The notes beneath the pieces were generated by a model. The model was not told the origin of the DNA and did not search any database. It saw nothing but the letters and a program-made list of their open reading frames with translations. From Phycisphaerales bacterium UBA854 (lineage in GTDB: Bacteria; Planctomycetota; Phycisphaerae; Phycisphaerales; SM1A02): a stretch of DNA of 64,000 nt. The DNA lies in NCBI GenBank assembly GCA_002295885.1, contig DBGM01000030.1, positions 27,848 through 91,847 on the forward strand. Reading direction: 5' to 3'. The translations under genes were made by a program, and so were the position numbers. This document shows positions 45,736-54,427 of the stretch, piece by piece (within the stretch, counting starts at the first letter, position 1; every line of letters begins with the position of its first letter).

Positions 45736-47472
45736 CTACTCCATGTCCATGTTGGCGTTCATCAGGACCTCGGCCTGGGCGAACCTGGACACTTCTTCCG
45801 CGGTGGTGTCCCCCCGCAGAAGCTTGACCCGGCCGTCGTCGAGCAGGGATCGCATCCCGGCCCGCAGGGCCGCGGCCCGGATTTCACTGATCGCCGCCCG
45901 ATTGAAGGCCAGTTCGCGGATTTCGTTGTTCATCTGCATGAACTCGAAAATGGCCTTGCGACCCTTGTAGCCGACCTGGTTGCACTTGCTGCATCCGACC
46001 GCCCGGTGCACCTTGCCCGCGGCCTCCTCCGGCTCCACGCCGACCAGGCGCATCACCTTGGGATCGGGGTCGGGATCGACCTCCTTGCAGGCGGGGCAGA
46101 GCATGCGGATGAGCCGCTGGGCCATGATGGCCTGGATCGAACTGGCCGCCAGATAGGGCTTGACGCCCATGTCGATCAGACGGGTGATGGCGGACGGCGC
46201 GTCGTTGGTGTGCAGCGTCGAGAAGACCAGGTGGCCGGTCAAGGCAGCCTGGATCGCGATCTCGGCGACCTCCCGGTCCCGGATCTCACCGATCAGCACG
46301 ATGTTCGGCGCCTGACGAAGCATCGACCGCAGAATCGATGAGAACGACAGACCGATGCTTTCACGCACCTGGCACTGGTTGATTCCCGTGAAGCTGTACT
46401 CCACCGGATCCTCGGCGGTGATGATCTTGCGGTCCGGACGGTTCAGCACATCCAGCGCCGAATACAACGTCGTCGTCTTGCCCGAACCGGTCGGCCCGGT
46501 CACCAGGAAGATGCCGTTGGGCCGGCGGATGATCTTGTTGAAGGTGTCCAGGTGGTCGGGCTCGAAGCCCAGGTTCGGCAGACCGATGCGGACCGAGTCG
46601 GGCCGCAGAATACGCAGCACCACCGATTCGCCGTGGTAGGCGGGACAGATGCTGACACGGAAATCCACCTCGGCCTCGTCGATCCGCATCTTGATGCGAC
46701 CGTCCTGGGGAATCCGCTTTTCGGCGATGTTGACCCCGGCCATCAGCTTCATTCTGGCCAGCAGGGCGGACTGCATCCGCTTGGGCAGCTGGTCACGAAC
46801 ATGGCAGACTCCGTCGATCCGGTACCGCAGGACGACGCGGTCCTCCATGGGCTCGACGTGGATGTCCGAGGCCCGGCCGCGGACCGCCTCCTGGATGATC
46901 TTGGTCACCAGACGGACGACGGGGGCCGTGTCGCCCTCCGCGATGTCGACCGACGTGTCGACCGAGCGGTCGACGGTCACGTCGATCGACTCCGTCACCA
47001 GGGATTCCTCGGCGACGATGGATCCTCCGCCGAGCTGGTCGTCGATGTAGGACTTGATCGCGCCACGGGCGGCGAGCACCGTCTCCACCTCGACGTTCAA
47101 TCGGAATCGAAGCAGGTCGAGCAGTTCCAGATCCATGGGATCGTGGATGATGAGCTTGCGACGCCCCTGCACCAGGCCGCAGGGCAGGATCAGATGCTTG
47201 CGGACGATGTCGTCGGGCACGGCCGACAGATCGATCTCGGAGAGCTCGGCTTCGGAGGACAACGCGTTGAAGTCCATTCCGAACTGCTCGGCCAGGGCCT
47301 TGGCCACCTGGCCTTCCTGACAGAATCCCGCCTCGACCAGCGATTCCCCGAGACGCTTGCCCGAGCCGGACGCGATTGCAACGCCCTTCTCGATCTGTTC
47401 CGCAGCCACCACACCATCCCGGACGAGGATCTCGCCGAGCTTGAGTCGCTTCTTGCGGGGGCGTTTGGCCAT
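45736..47472 (-). CDS. GspE/PilB-type assembly ATPase (copy 1)
   Basis: A 578-residue ATPase: N-terminal domain with LKLGEILVRDG and GESLVEAGF, motor with Walker A GPTGSGKTTT, Asp box ITAEDPVEY, Walker B LIGEIRDRE and zinc tetracysteine CPACKE ... CSKCNQVGYKGR. It is a paralogue of the gene downstream; the two flank pilT, so there may be two assembly modes. The ATG at 47472 has SD-like GGAAGACGG upstream, weak. Promoter signals are unclear. Confidence 0.95.
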   Translation of the reverse strand: MAKRPRKKRLKLGEILVRDGVVAAEQIEKGVAIASGSGKRLGESLVEAGFCQEGQVAKALAEQFGMDFNALSSEAELSEIDLSAVPDDIVRKHLILPCGLVQGRRKLIIHDPMDLELLDLLRFRLNVEVETVLAARGAIKSYIDDQLGGGSIVAEESLVTESIDVTVDRSVDTSVDIAEGDTAPVVRLVTKIIQEAVRGRASDIHVEPMEDRVVLRYRIDGVCHVRDQLPKRMQSALLARMKLMAGVNIAEKRIPQDGRIKMRIDEAEVDFRVSICPAYHGESVVLRILRPDSVRIGLPNLGFEPDHLDTFNKIIRRPNGIFLVTGPTGSGKTTTLYSALDVLNRPDRKIITAEDPVEYSFTGINQCQVRESIGLSFSSILRSMLRQAPNIVLIGEIRDREVAEIAIQAALTGHLVFSTLHTNDAPSAITRLIDMGVKPYLAASSIQAIMAQRLIRMLCPACKEVDPDPDPKVMRLVGVEPEEAAGKVHRAVGCSKCNQVGYKGRKAIFEFMQMNNEIRELAFNRAAISEIRAAALRAGMRSLLDDGRVKLLRGDTTAEEVSRFAQAEVLMNANMDME

Positions 47473-47627
47473 GGGTGCTGCCGTCTTCCGGAGGGGAATG
47501 GATCGTAGAGAGGCCCCGCTGCGGTGCAGCCGGGGGAGAACGCGTAGTATTGCCGTGCAGCCATTCTATGACAAGGCCGCACATCATCGGCGTCGCCGGT
47601 GCGACTCCTACACTCTAGGCCCTTCCA

Positions 47628-48320
47628 ATGCCCCCTTCCGAGCCCATGCCCCGCCTTCTGATCACCGCCGGCCCCACCCGGGAGCCGCTGGACTCGGTCC
47701 GCTTCCTTTCCAACCGATCCTCCGGACGCATGGGATTGGCCCTGGCCGCCGCTGGACGTGCCCTGGGCTGGCCGACCACCCTCCTGCTGGGCCCCATCAC
47801 GACTCACCATGATCCCAATGCGGAACCGGTACGGTTCGAAACCACCGCCGATCTGTCCGCCCTGCTCCACGAACACTGGCCCGGCCACGATCTCCTCATC
47901 ATGGCCGCCGCGGTATGCGACCACCGGCCCGCCCGACGGCACGACGGGAAGCTGCGTCGCGAGGGGGCGACCAGCCTCGACCTGGAACCGACGGAGGATG
48001 TGGTGGCCTCCCTCGATGCGATCACCCGCCCCGGACAGGTCCGGGTCGGCTTCGCCCTGGAACCGCGTGATCGCATGGAGCAGGCCGCACGCGCCAAGCT
48101 GGAGCGGAAGCACCTGGATGCCATTGTCGCGAATCCACTGGAGACCATGGACTCCGAAACCGTCGATGCGATGCTCATCGATGCGTCCGGCACCACCAAA
48201 GCTCCCACCGGCCAGCGCAAGGAGATCTTCGCACGGTGGCTTCTGGATGAGATCGCGTCCCGCTACTCGCCGGGAATGGTCGACACCATGCCGGTCCAGG
48301 GACTGGACGCCGACGCGTAG
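47628..48320 (+). CDS. coaB: Phosphopantothenate-cysteine ligase, CoaB domain only
   Basis: A 230-residue protein with the CoaB Rossmann core: LLITAGPTREPLDSVRFLSN then SSGRMGLALA, MAAAVCDHRP, KLRREG and VGFALEP. Most bacteria fuse this to a CoaC decarboxylase (Dfp); here CoaC is absent, so a separate gene must supply it. It makes 4'-phosphopantothenoyl-cysteine in CoA synthesis. The start is at 47628 or 47646. A TACACT lies 13 nt before the ATG. Its last 58 bp overlap convergent thiG. Confidence 0.85.
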   Translation: MPPSEPMPRLLITAGPTREPLDSVRFLSNRSSGRMGLALAAAGRALGWPTTLLLGPITTHHDPNAEPVRFETTADLSALLHEHWPGHDLLIMAAAVCDHRPARRHDGKLRREGATSLDLEPTEDVVASLDAITRPGQVRVGFALEPRDRMEQAARAKLERKHLDAIVANPLETMDSETVDAMLIDASGTTKAPTGQRKEIFARWLLDEIASRYSPGMVDTMPVQGLDADA

Positions 48321-49120
48321 AGCTTGCGGCCGATCCGACCGGCACGGTAGCCGTGGTAGCCGGCCTCGCAGGCCTGCCTCATCGCGGCCGCCATCCGAAC
48401 CGGCTCCGTGGCGTGGGCGATGCCCGTGTTGAGCAGGACACCGTCGACTCCCAGCTCCATGGCCAGGGTGACGTCGCTGGGCGTCCCGACACCGGCATCC
48501 ACGATGAGCGGATAGGCGGGATCCCCTCCGTGCTCGGGATTCTTCAGCAGATCGCGGATGATCGCGATGGCCTCGGGATTCGCAATGCCGCGTCCCGTTC
48601 CGATGGGGCTGCCCGCAGGCATGACGCTGGCCGCGCCGGCATCACGCAGCCGGGTGGCCATGATCGGATCGTCCGAGCTGTAGCACAGCACGGTGAAGCC
48701 GTCGGCCACCAGTTCACGGCAGGCTTCGAGGGTTCCGACCGGATCCGGCAGCAGGGTCGCCTTGTCTCCGAGCACCTCGAGCTTGACCCAGTCCTTGCCC
48801 GGATTGTCCAGTTGCGACAGCAGCTCGCGTCCCAGCCGGGCCACACGCACCGCGTCCTCGGCGCTGAAGCACCCGGCGGTGTTGGGCAGCACGGTGTAGC
48901 GATCGAGATCGATCGCATCGAGCAGCGAGCGGCCTTCGGCGTCGAGCAGCCGCTCACGGCGGACCGCGACCGTGATCGCATCCGCACCGGACGAGGCGAG
49001 CGCTTCACGCATGATGTCCCACGTCTCGTACTTCCCGGTGCCCACGATCAACCGGCTGTTGAGCGTGAAGGGTCCCAAGGTCAGCGGTTCGATGGTCGGA
49101 TTCGAGCAAGCGGTGGTCAT
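48263..49120 (-). CDS. thiG: Thiazole synthase
   Basis: A 285-residue TIM barrel: SRLIVGTGKYE, AVRRERL, VLPNTAGCFSAEDA, KLEVLGD, MPAGSPIGTGRGI, VDAGVGTPSD and GVLLNTGIAHA are ThiG signatures. It forms the thiazole phosphate of thiamine from DXP, the ThiS thiocarboxylate and dehydroglycine. thiS is 22 bp upstream on the same strand. The start ATG at 49120 is preferred over a longer frame to 49180. The C-terminal coding region overlaps coaB. Confidence 0.95.
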   Translation of the reverse strand: MTTACSNPTIEPLTLGPFTLNSRLIVGTGKYETWDIMREALASSGADAITVAVRRERLLDAEGRSLLDAIDLDRYTVLPNTAGCFSAEDAVRVARLGRELLSQLDNPGKDWVKLEVLGDKATLLPDPVGTLEACRELVADGFTVLCYSSDDPIMATRLRDAGAASVMPAGSPIGTGRGIANPEAIAIIRDLLKNPEHGGDPAYPLIVDAGVGTPSDVTLAMELGVDGVLLNTGIAHATEPVRMAAAMRQACEAGYHGYRAGRIGRKLYASASSPWTGMVSTIPGE

Positions 49121-49142
49121 GGCGTGGTTCCAGCGGGGACGT

Positions 49143-49343
49143 TCAACCGCCCCCCACGAGGGTGACGATCTCGACGACATCTCCGTCCGTGAGCGCGGTG
49201 GTGCGGTGGGCGTCGCGGGTCACCAGGGCCCGGTTGACCTCGACGGCGCAGGGGCGGTCCGAAAGACCGAGCTGCTCCAGCAGACCGTCGATCGCCAGCG
49301 GCGACTCGAGCTGCATCGCTTCTCCGTTCACGGTGATGTCCAT
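49143..49343 (-). CDS. thiS: Sulfur carrier protein ThiS
   Basis: A 66-residue ubiquitin-like protein: NGEAMQL at the start, VEVNRALVTRD, and the C-terminal VGGG that is adenylated and thiocarboxylated. It is paired with thiG. A TAGGAT hexamer ends 6 nt before the ATG, with a G run in between. Confidence 0.93.
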   Translation of the reverse strand: MDITVNGEAMQLESPLAIDGLLEQLGLSDRPCAVEVNRALVTRDAHRTTALTDGDVVEIVTLVGGG

Positions 49344-49349
49344 CCCCCC

Positions 49350-49355
49350 ATCCTA
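49350..49355 (-). promoter_or_regulatory. Candidate -10 (TAGGAT) for thiS-thiG
   Basis: The minus strand reads TAGGAT, six bases before the thiS ATG. The intervening G run could serve as a ribosome site instead, so both leaderless and led translation remain possible. No thiamine-riboswitch fold is recognised here. Confidence 0.3.
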
Positions 49356-49366
49356 GCAGGACCGGG

Positions 49367-50935
49367 TCAGAGGATCATGAACACCAGGACCATCACGATG
49401 AAGACGGGAACGAGCACCGGCAGGCTGTACTTGAAGACGTAGCCGATGAAGCTGGGCATCCGGACGCCGCCGTGTTCGGCGATCGCCTTGACCATGAAGT
49501 TGGGCCCGTTGCCGATGTAGGTCATCGCGCCCATGAAGACGGACCCCAGACTGATCGCGACAAGCAGGTGCACCGGAATCTCCCCGCCACCTCCGAGCTG
49601 CACCAGCTCCGTGCCCTCGGGCACCGCACCCGTCTGGGCCAGGTTGAAGAACACCAGGTAGGTCGGCGCGTTGTCGAGCACGCTGGAGAGGATGCCCGTC
49701 ATCCAGAAGTACATCCAGGGCTGATTGAGTTCGCTGGTGATCGCGGCGCCGTGGGCCTTGAGCACCTCGATCGGAACCTGCATGGCGATGAAGATTCCGA
49801 TGAACAGCGCCGCGACCTCGAGGATGGCGTGGTAGTTGAACTGGTTCCCCTCGCGCACCGACCGGCGGGTCAGGATCAGGGACAGCCCCACCAACGCCAG
49901 CATGATGAGCTCGCGGAAGAACTCGAACGGATACCAGTCGGTTCCGGGCAGCGGGTTGTCGGGATTGACGAAGGCCACGCAGAGGATCACGCAGAGCAGC
50001 CAGAGGAGATTCAGGGACCCGCGAAGCCGCAGCGGCTCGACGTCGACCCCGTCGAAGGCCGTGGCGGCCTCCGACTCGCGCCTGTACATGACGGTGTCCC
50101 AGACCCAGTAGATGACCAGCAGGACCAGATTCGTCGCCAGCCACTGCGGCCACAGCCCCAGCGTCCAGAAGAAGGGCACACCACTGAGGTACCCGAGGAA
50201 CAGCGGGGGGTCGCCGATGGGAAGCAGGGCTCCACCGATGTTGCTCACCAGGAAGATGAACATGACGATGGTGTGCACCTTGTACTTCCGCTGCCGGTTG
50301 GTCCGCAGGATCGGACGGATCAGCAGCATGCTGGCTCCGGTGGTCCCGATGAAGCTGGCGATCAGGGCACCAACGGCGATGTAGGTCACGTTCGTCCGCG
50401 GCGTGGCGGGCAGATCCCCCACCAGCTGGATGCCGCCGCTGATCACGTAGAGGCTGAACAGGAGCACGATGAATGGGATGTATTCGATGAGGATCGCGTG
50501 ATCCAGAACACCTCCGATGGCCCCCGGCCCGTGCGTCAGCCAGTAGTAGACGATGGTGGACAGGCCCACGACGAGGGCGACGAGGTAGCGGCTGAGATTG
50601 CTCTCCCACCAGTGCTCGGTCGACTTCAGCAGCGGCAGCACCGCGATCGAACCCAGAATGATGATGAACGGGATGATGCCCAGTCCCCACAGCGGCGGGG
50701 CCGTGGGCTCATGCGTGGAATGGTCCTCGATTACCTCGAGGTCCGTCTCGTGGGCATGGTCCGCCTCCACGTGGTGCGCATCGTGGTGACCGCCGTGGTG
50801 TTCGGCATGGTGCCGGCCCCCGGCCACGTGCACAAGGAGCCAACCGGCGATGATAAGACTGGCCAGCCAGCAGAATACCTTGGCCGCGGTACGCGGCTGT
50901 GAAGCGGCCTCATGCTGTACGTCGATGTCACTCAT
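49367..50935 (-). CDS. NhaD-like Na+/H+ antiporter family protein with His-rich loop
   Basis: A 522-residue ion-transporter-superfamily protein with about 12 hydrophobic segments. NIGGALLPIGDPPLFLGY and DNAPTYLVFFN are close to the conserved hairpins of NhaD/CitM antiporters. After the first hydrophobic helix (about 21-38) comes a loop of about 40 residues with a dozen His (HHAEHHGGHHDAHH and following), which could bind metal or sense pH. Na+/H+ exchange is inferred from family; citrate transport is less likely. The ATG at 50935 was chosen over one at 50962. Confidence 0.8.
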   Translation of the reverse strand: MSDIDVQHEAASQPRTAAKVFCWLASLIIAGWLLVHVAGGRHHAEHHGGHHDAHHVEADHAHETDLEVIEDHSTHEPTAPPLWGLGIIPFIIILGSIAVLPLLKSTEHWWESNLSRYLVALVVGLSTIVYYWLTHGPGAIGGVLDHAILIEYIPFIVLLFSLYVISGGIQLVGDLPATPRTNVTYIAVGALIASFIGTTGASMLLIRPILRTNRQRKYKVHTIVMFIFLVSNIGGALLPIGDPPLFLGYLSGVPFFWTLGLWPQWLATNLVLLVIYWVWDTVMYRRESEAATAFDGVDVEPLRLRGSLNLLWLLCVILCVAFVNPDNPLPGTDWYPFEFFRELIMLALVGLSLILTRRSVREGNQFNYHAILEVAALFIGIFIAMQVPIEVLKAHGAAITSELNQPWMYFWMTGILSSVLDNAPTYLVFFNLAQTGAVPEGTELVQLGGGGEIPVHLLVAISLGSVFMGAMTYIGNGPNFMVKAIAEHGGVRMPSFIGYVFKYSLPVLVPVFIVMVLVFMIL

Positions 50936-50978
50936 TCGGGCAACAGGGTACTGGATCGGCAAATCTATGCCGATGTGA

Positions 50979-52361
50979 TCAATGATCCACCCGGGTGCCC
51001 AGCAGCGAGGAGACCTCCTCGACGCGGGCGTCGACCGTTGCGGAGTCGGGCCCCTCGAGATTCAACCGCAGCAGCGGCTCCGTGTTGCTGGCCCGGACGT
51101 TGCACCACCAGTCCGGCAGCACCACGGTCACGCCGTCCAGTTCGTCGACCTCCGCCTCGGGGTAGGCCGCCCGGAGACGCTCCATTGCCGCCGGCTTGTC
51201 GTCGACCTCGAAGTTGATCTCCCCCGACTGGACCCGGCTGCGATGCGGCGTGATCAGTTCGCTGAGGGGGCGGCCCGCCGCCACCAGTTCGCTGAGCACG
51301 AGGGCGAAGGCCATCGCTCCGGAATCGGCGTACCAGTTGTCCCGGAAGTAGAAGTGCCCCGAGAGTTCGCCCGCGAACGGCCCCTGGTGCTCGGCCAGCA
51401 CCTGCTTCATGAACACGTGCCCCACCCGGGAACGCACCGGGGTGCCCCCCGCGGCGCGGACCGCATCCTGGACGCAATGGCTCGAACGAAGGTCGTAGAC
51501 GATCGACGCCCCGGGTTCGCGCTCGAGGAAGCGGCCGCACAACCAGGCGGTGAGCAGATCGCATCCGATGATTCCGCCGCGTTCGTCCACCACCATGCAG
51601 CGATCCGCATCACCGTCGAAGCAGATGCCGAGATCCGCACCCTCGGCCACGACGGCATCACGGACCGGCTGCAGATTCGCCTCCACGAGCGGATTCGGCT
51701 CGTGGACGAACACCCCGGTGTCGTTCTCGAAGTTCAACCGGACCATCTCGATCCCCTCCACCCCGTCGAACAGCCGCGGCACCATCGTGCCCGCCATGCC
51801 GTTGGAGGCATCGACGGCGACCTTGATCTGCTTCGTTCCGTCGAGGAACCCCGGATCGAGAAACCGAAACACGTGCTCGCGATAGGCGTCCCAGAGGTCG
51901 ATCTCCTCGCGGGCGCCGACGGGATCCGCCGCTTCGCCCTGCGCAGCCTCGGCCAGCTCCCGGATCCGGAGCAGCCCCGTCGATTCACCGATGGGCTTGG
52001 CGTGGGCCGAGCACATCTTGAAACCGTTGTACTGGGCCGGATTGTGGGAGGCGGTGGTCTGGATTCCGCCGTCGCACTCGAGATGGTTGACGGCGAAGGC
52101 GATGAACGGCGTGTCCACCAAGCCGACCTGCACCACATCGCAGCCACGGGTACGGAGCCCCTCCTCCAGAGCCGCCACCAACGACGGGGAGGACAGACGC
52201 ATGTCGTACCCCACTGCGATTCGCGGCGGCTTCGCCCGGTCGCCGACCTGCTCACGGAAGAAGGCTCCCGCCCCCATGCCGATGCTGCGGGCGACATCCA
52301 CGCTCAACGGTTCGGGATGCACGGCTCGGACGTCGTAGGCCTTGAATACTGATGCAAGCAT
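50979..52361 (-). CDS. Phosphomannomutase/phosphoglucomutase
   Basis: A 460-residue alpha-D-phosphohexomutase: the phosphoserine is S105 in TTASHNPAQYNG, the Mg2+ loop is DGDADRC, the sugar-binding loop GELSGHFYF and the phosphate-binding RASNTEPLLRLN. This sequence set is typical of the AlgC/ManB branch that interconverts hexose 1- and 6-phosphates for sugar nucleotides. AGGAG is upstream of the ATG at 52361. The gene lies 23 bp downstream of the helicase gene and is probably in the same operon. Confidence 0.92.
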   Translation of the reverse strand: MLASVFKAYDVRAVHPEPLSVDVARSIGMGAGAFFREQVGDRAKPPRIAVGYDMRLSSPSLVAALEEGLRTRGCDVVQVGLVDTPFIAFAVNHLECDGGIQTTASHNPAQYNGFKMCSAHAKPIGESTGLLRIRELAEAAQGEAADPVGAREEIDLWDAYREHVFRFLDPGFLDGTKQIKVAVDASNGMAGTMVPRLFDGVEGIEMVRLNFENDTGVFVHEPNPLVEANLQPVRDAVVAEGADLGICFDGDADRCMVVDERGGIIGCDLLTAWLCGRFLEREPGASIVYDLRSSHCVQDAVRAAGGTPVRSRVGHVFMKQVLAEHQGPFAGELSGHFYFRDNWYADSGAMAFALVLSELVAAGRPLSELITPHRSRVQSGEINFEVDDKPAAMERLRAAYPEAEVDELDGVTVVLPDWWCNVRASNTEPLLRLNLEGPDSATVDARVEEVSSLLGTRVDH

Positions 52362-52384
52362 GATGGACTCCTGAAAGACTGATA

Positions 52385-54427
52385 TTAGCAGTCGCCGTAG
52401 TCGAAACCGAGATCCTCGATCACGACCCCCTCGGGAATCGCTTGCTGGAAGCGTCGCCCGTAGCCCTTGGTGATGATGCGCGGATCGAGCACGCTCACGA
52501 TGCCCTCGTCCCCGGCGGACCGGATCAGACGACCGATCCCCTGCCGGAACCGGATCACCGCCCGCGGCAGCTGGTCCTCCCCGAATGCGGACCCACCCCG
52601 CGCCTCGATGCGCTCGGTGCGGGCCTGGACGATGGGGCGATCGGGAACCTCGAACGGCAGCCGGGTGATGATGACGTTGCGGAGGCCGCGGCCCCGGACG
52701 TCGACCCCCTGCCAGAAGCTCGTCGTACCCAGCAGGACGGACCGTTCGTCGAGACGGAACTGCTCGATGATGCGTCCCGGCGGCCCGTCTCGCCCCTGCA
52801 CGAAGAGCGGCCCCACCGCCGACAGCGTCTCGCCCGCGGCATCCGCCACGGCGTGGAGCATCCGAAAGCTCGTGAAGAGGACGAACGCTCCTCCGTGGGT
52901 CCGCTCCACCAACTCGACGATGCGATTCACCAGCGCATCCAGATGCCCCGGTGCCGACGGCGCCGGCATGGAGCGGTCGACGTACACCCGCATCTGCCGG
53001 TCGTACTGGAACGGGCTGTTCACCTGGAGGGCCGGAGCCTCGTCGCATCCCAACCGGGTGCGGATGTGGTTGAATCCGCTGCGCGACTCGTCGAGGCCGT
53101 CCAGCGGCGCTTCGGAGGTGGCCAGCGTGGCGGACGTCATGACGATCGAGGTTCCCGAGGAGAAGAGATGCTCCCGCAGCAGCGGTGCGACTTCGACCAC
53201 CATGCACCGCAGGCTGGGACGCGGACCCCGGACCCGCCCGGCGGCGTCACGGGTCTGCTCCGTCCCGTCGATCCAGTACACCGCGCCGGGAATGTCCTGG
53301 CCGAGCAGGCGTGCGACACCCATCGCCAGGTCCCCCGCCCGCTCCGCGTAGCCCGAGAGTTCGGCGACGTCGGCCTCGTCCCCCAGACGCGCCTTCAACA
53401 GATCGAGCCCCCTGGAGACCGCATCCATCGCGGGCGTCAGCGGATTGGCCACGATCCCCGGCTCGGCGATCCGCCCGTTGGACCGGCCGTGCACGCGGTG
53501 CCAGTCCAGCAGCATCGAGAAGAACGCGTCGGAAGCGGTCCGCGCAGCCTCGACCGCCTGAATACATTCGGCGACCAGGCCACCCGCCAGTTCGTGGCCC
53601 AGCAGCACCCCGAGCAGCCCCTTGCGCTGCCTCGGCTGCCAGAGACGGCCGAGCAGGTGCTCGACGCCGCGCTCCGAGACGGTGAGACCGAAATGCTCCG
53701 AGGCCACGTCCTCGATGGCGTGGGCCTCGTCGAAGATGACGTGGTCGTACCTCGGAAGCAGCGATGCCCCCACGATCCGCAGGGCGAGATCCGAGAAGAA
53801 CAGAGCGTGATTGCAGACCAGCAGATCCGATCGCTCCATCTCCTTGCGGGCGTTCTGGAAGAAGCAGGTGTCGTAGGTGGGACACCGGCGCCCCAGGCAA
53901 TTGCCCGAATCGCTCTGGGCGAGATCCCAGACGCCGCGCCGCTCGAGCACCGGAAGCGTTGCGATGGTGCCGTCGTCGGTGGTGCGGGCCCACTCCTCGA
54001 TCGTGCGCAACGAACGCCGCGCCGGTTCACCGTCGACTAGCGAATGCTCCCGTTTGATGGCCAGCTCGAGTCGGCGGCGACTGAGGTAGTTCCCCCTGCC
54101 CTTGACCAGCGCCGGCCGGCACTGCCCGGGAAGGACCGAGTTGAGAAACGGGATGTCCCGATCCATCAACTGCTCCTGCAGCGTGATGGTGTGGGTGACC
54201 ACCACCACCCGTTCATGATGGTCGACCACCCGTTCGATGGCCGGCACCAGATACGCGAACGACTTGCCCAGACCGGTTCCGGCCTCGACCAGAACCTGAC
54301 TTCGGGACTCCATCGCCCCGCGGATCGACTGGGCCATCTCGATCTGGCCCGGACGCGCTTCCCAGCCCTCGAGCCGGGACGCGATCGGCCCCGCATCACC
54401 GAAGACTTCGGCCGGATCGAACTGCAT
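52385..54427 (-). CDS. DinG/XPD-type ATP-dependent DNA helicase
   Basis: A 680-residue superfamily-2 helicase: Walker A EAGTGLGKS at 48-56, DEAH box at 233-236, and late motifs LLGTTSFWQGVD and FRQGIGRLIRS. Fe-S cysteines C177, C182 and C188 (CLGRRCPTYDTC) match three of four XPD/DinG ligands; the first ligand position, NYLC in relatives, reads NYLS here (S116). It probably unwinds DNA during repair or R-loop removal. The ATG at 54427 shares a base with the rsmG stop. Confidence 0.9.
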   Translation of the reverse strand: MQFDPAEVFGDAGPIASRLEGWEARPGQIEMAQSIRGAMESRSQVLVEAGTGLGKSFAYLVPAIERVVDHHERVVVVTHTITLQEQLMDRDIPFLNSVLPGQCRPALVKGRGNYLSRRRLELAIKREHSLVDGEPARRSLRTIEEWARTTDDGTIATLPVLERRGVWDLAQSDSGNCLGRRCPTYDTCFFQNARKEMERSDLLVCNHALFFSDLALRIVGASLLPRYDHVIFDEAHAIEDVASEHFGLTVSERGVEHLLGRLWQPRQRKGLLGVLLGHELAGGLVAECIQAVEAARTASDAFFSMLLDWHRVHGRSNGRIAEPGIVANPLTPAMDAVSRGLDLLKARLGDEADVAELSGYAERAGDLAMGVARLLGQDIPGAVYWIDGTEQTRDAAGRVRGPRPSLRCMVVEVAPLLREHLFSSGTSIVMTSATLATSEAPLDGLDESRSGFNHIRTRLGCDEAPALQVNSPFQYDRQMRVYVDRSMPAPSAPGHLDALVNRIVELVERTHGGAFVLFTSFRMLHAVADAAGETLSAVGPLFVQGRDGPPGRIIEQFRLDERSVLLGTTSFWQGVDVRGRGLRNVIITRLPFEVPDRPIVQARTERIEARGGSAFGEDQLPRAVIRFRQGIGRLIRSAGDEGIVSVLDPRIITKGYGRRFQQAIPEGVVIEDLGFDYGDC

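Noticed and set aside
42615..46341. Long plus-strand frames opposite the ATPase genes (about 546 and 614 codons).
   Set aside because: They are exact antisense shadows of well-conserved ATPases and have no ribosome sites or motifs.
49344..49366. A thiamine-pyrophosphate riboswitch before thiS.
   Set aside because: The gap to the upstream gene is only 23 bp and contains none of the conserved riboswitch segments.
52385..54427. Calling the helicase a degraded gene because of the missing Cys.
   Set aside because: All motor motifs and the other three cysteines are intact and the frame is open to full family length.
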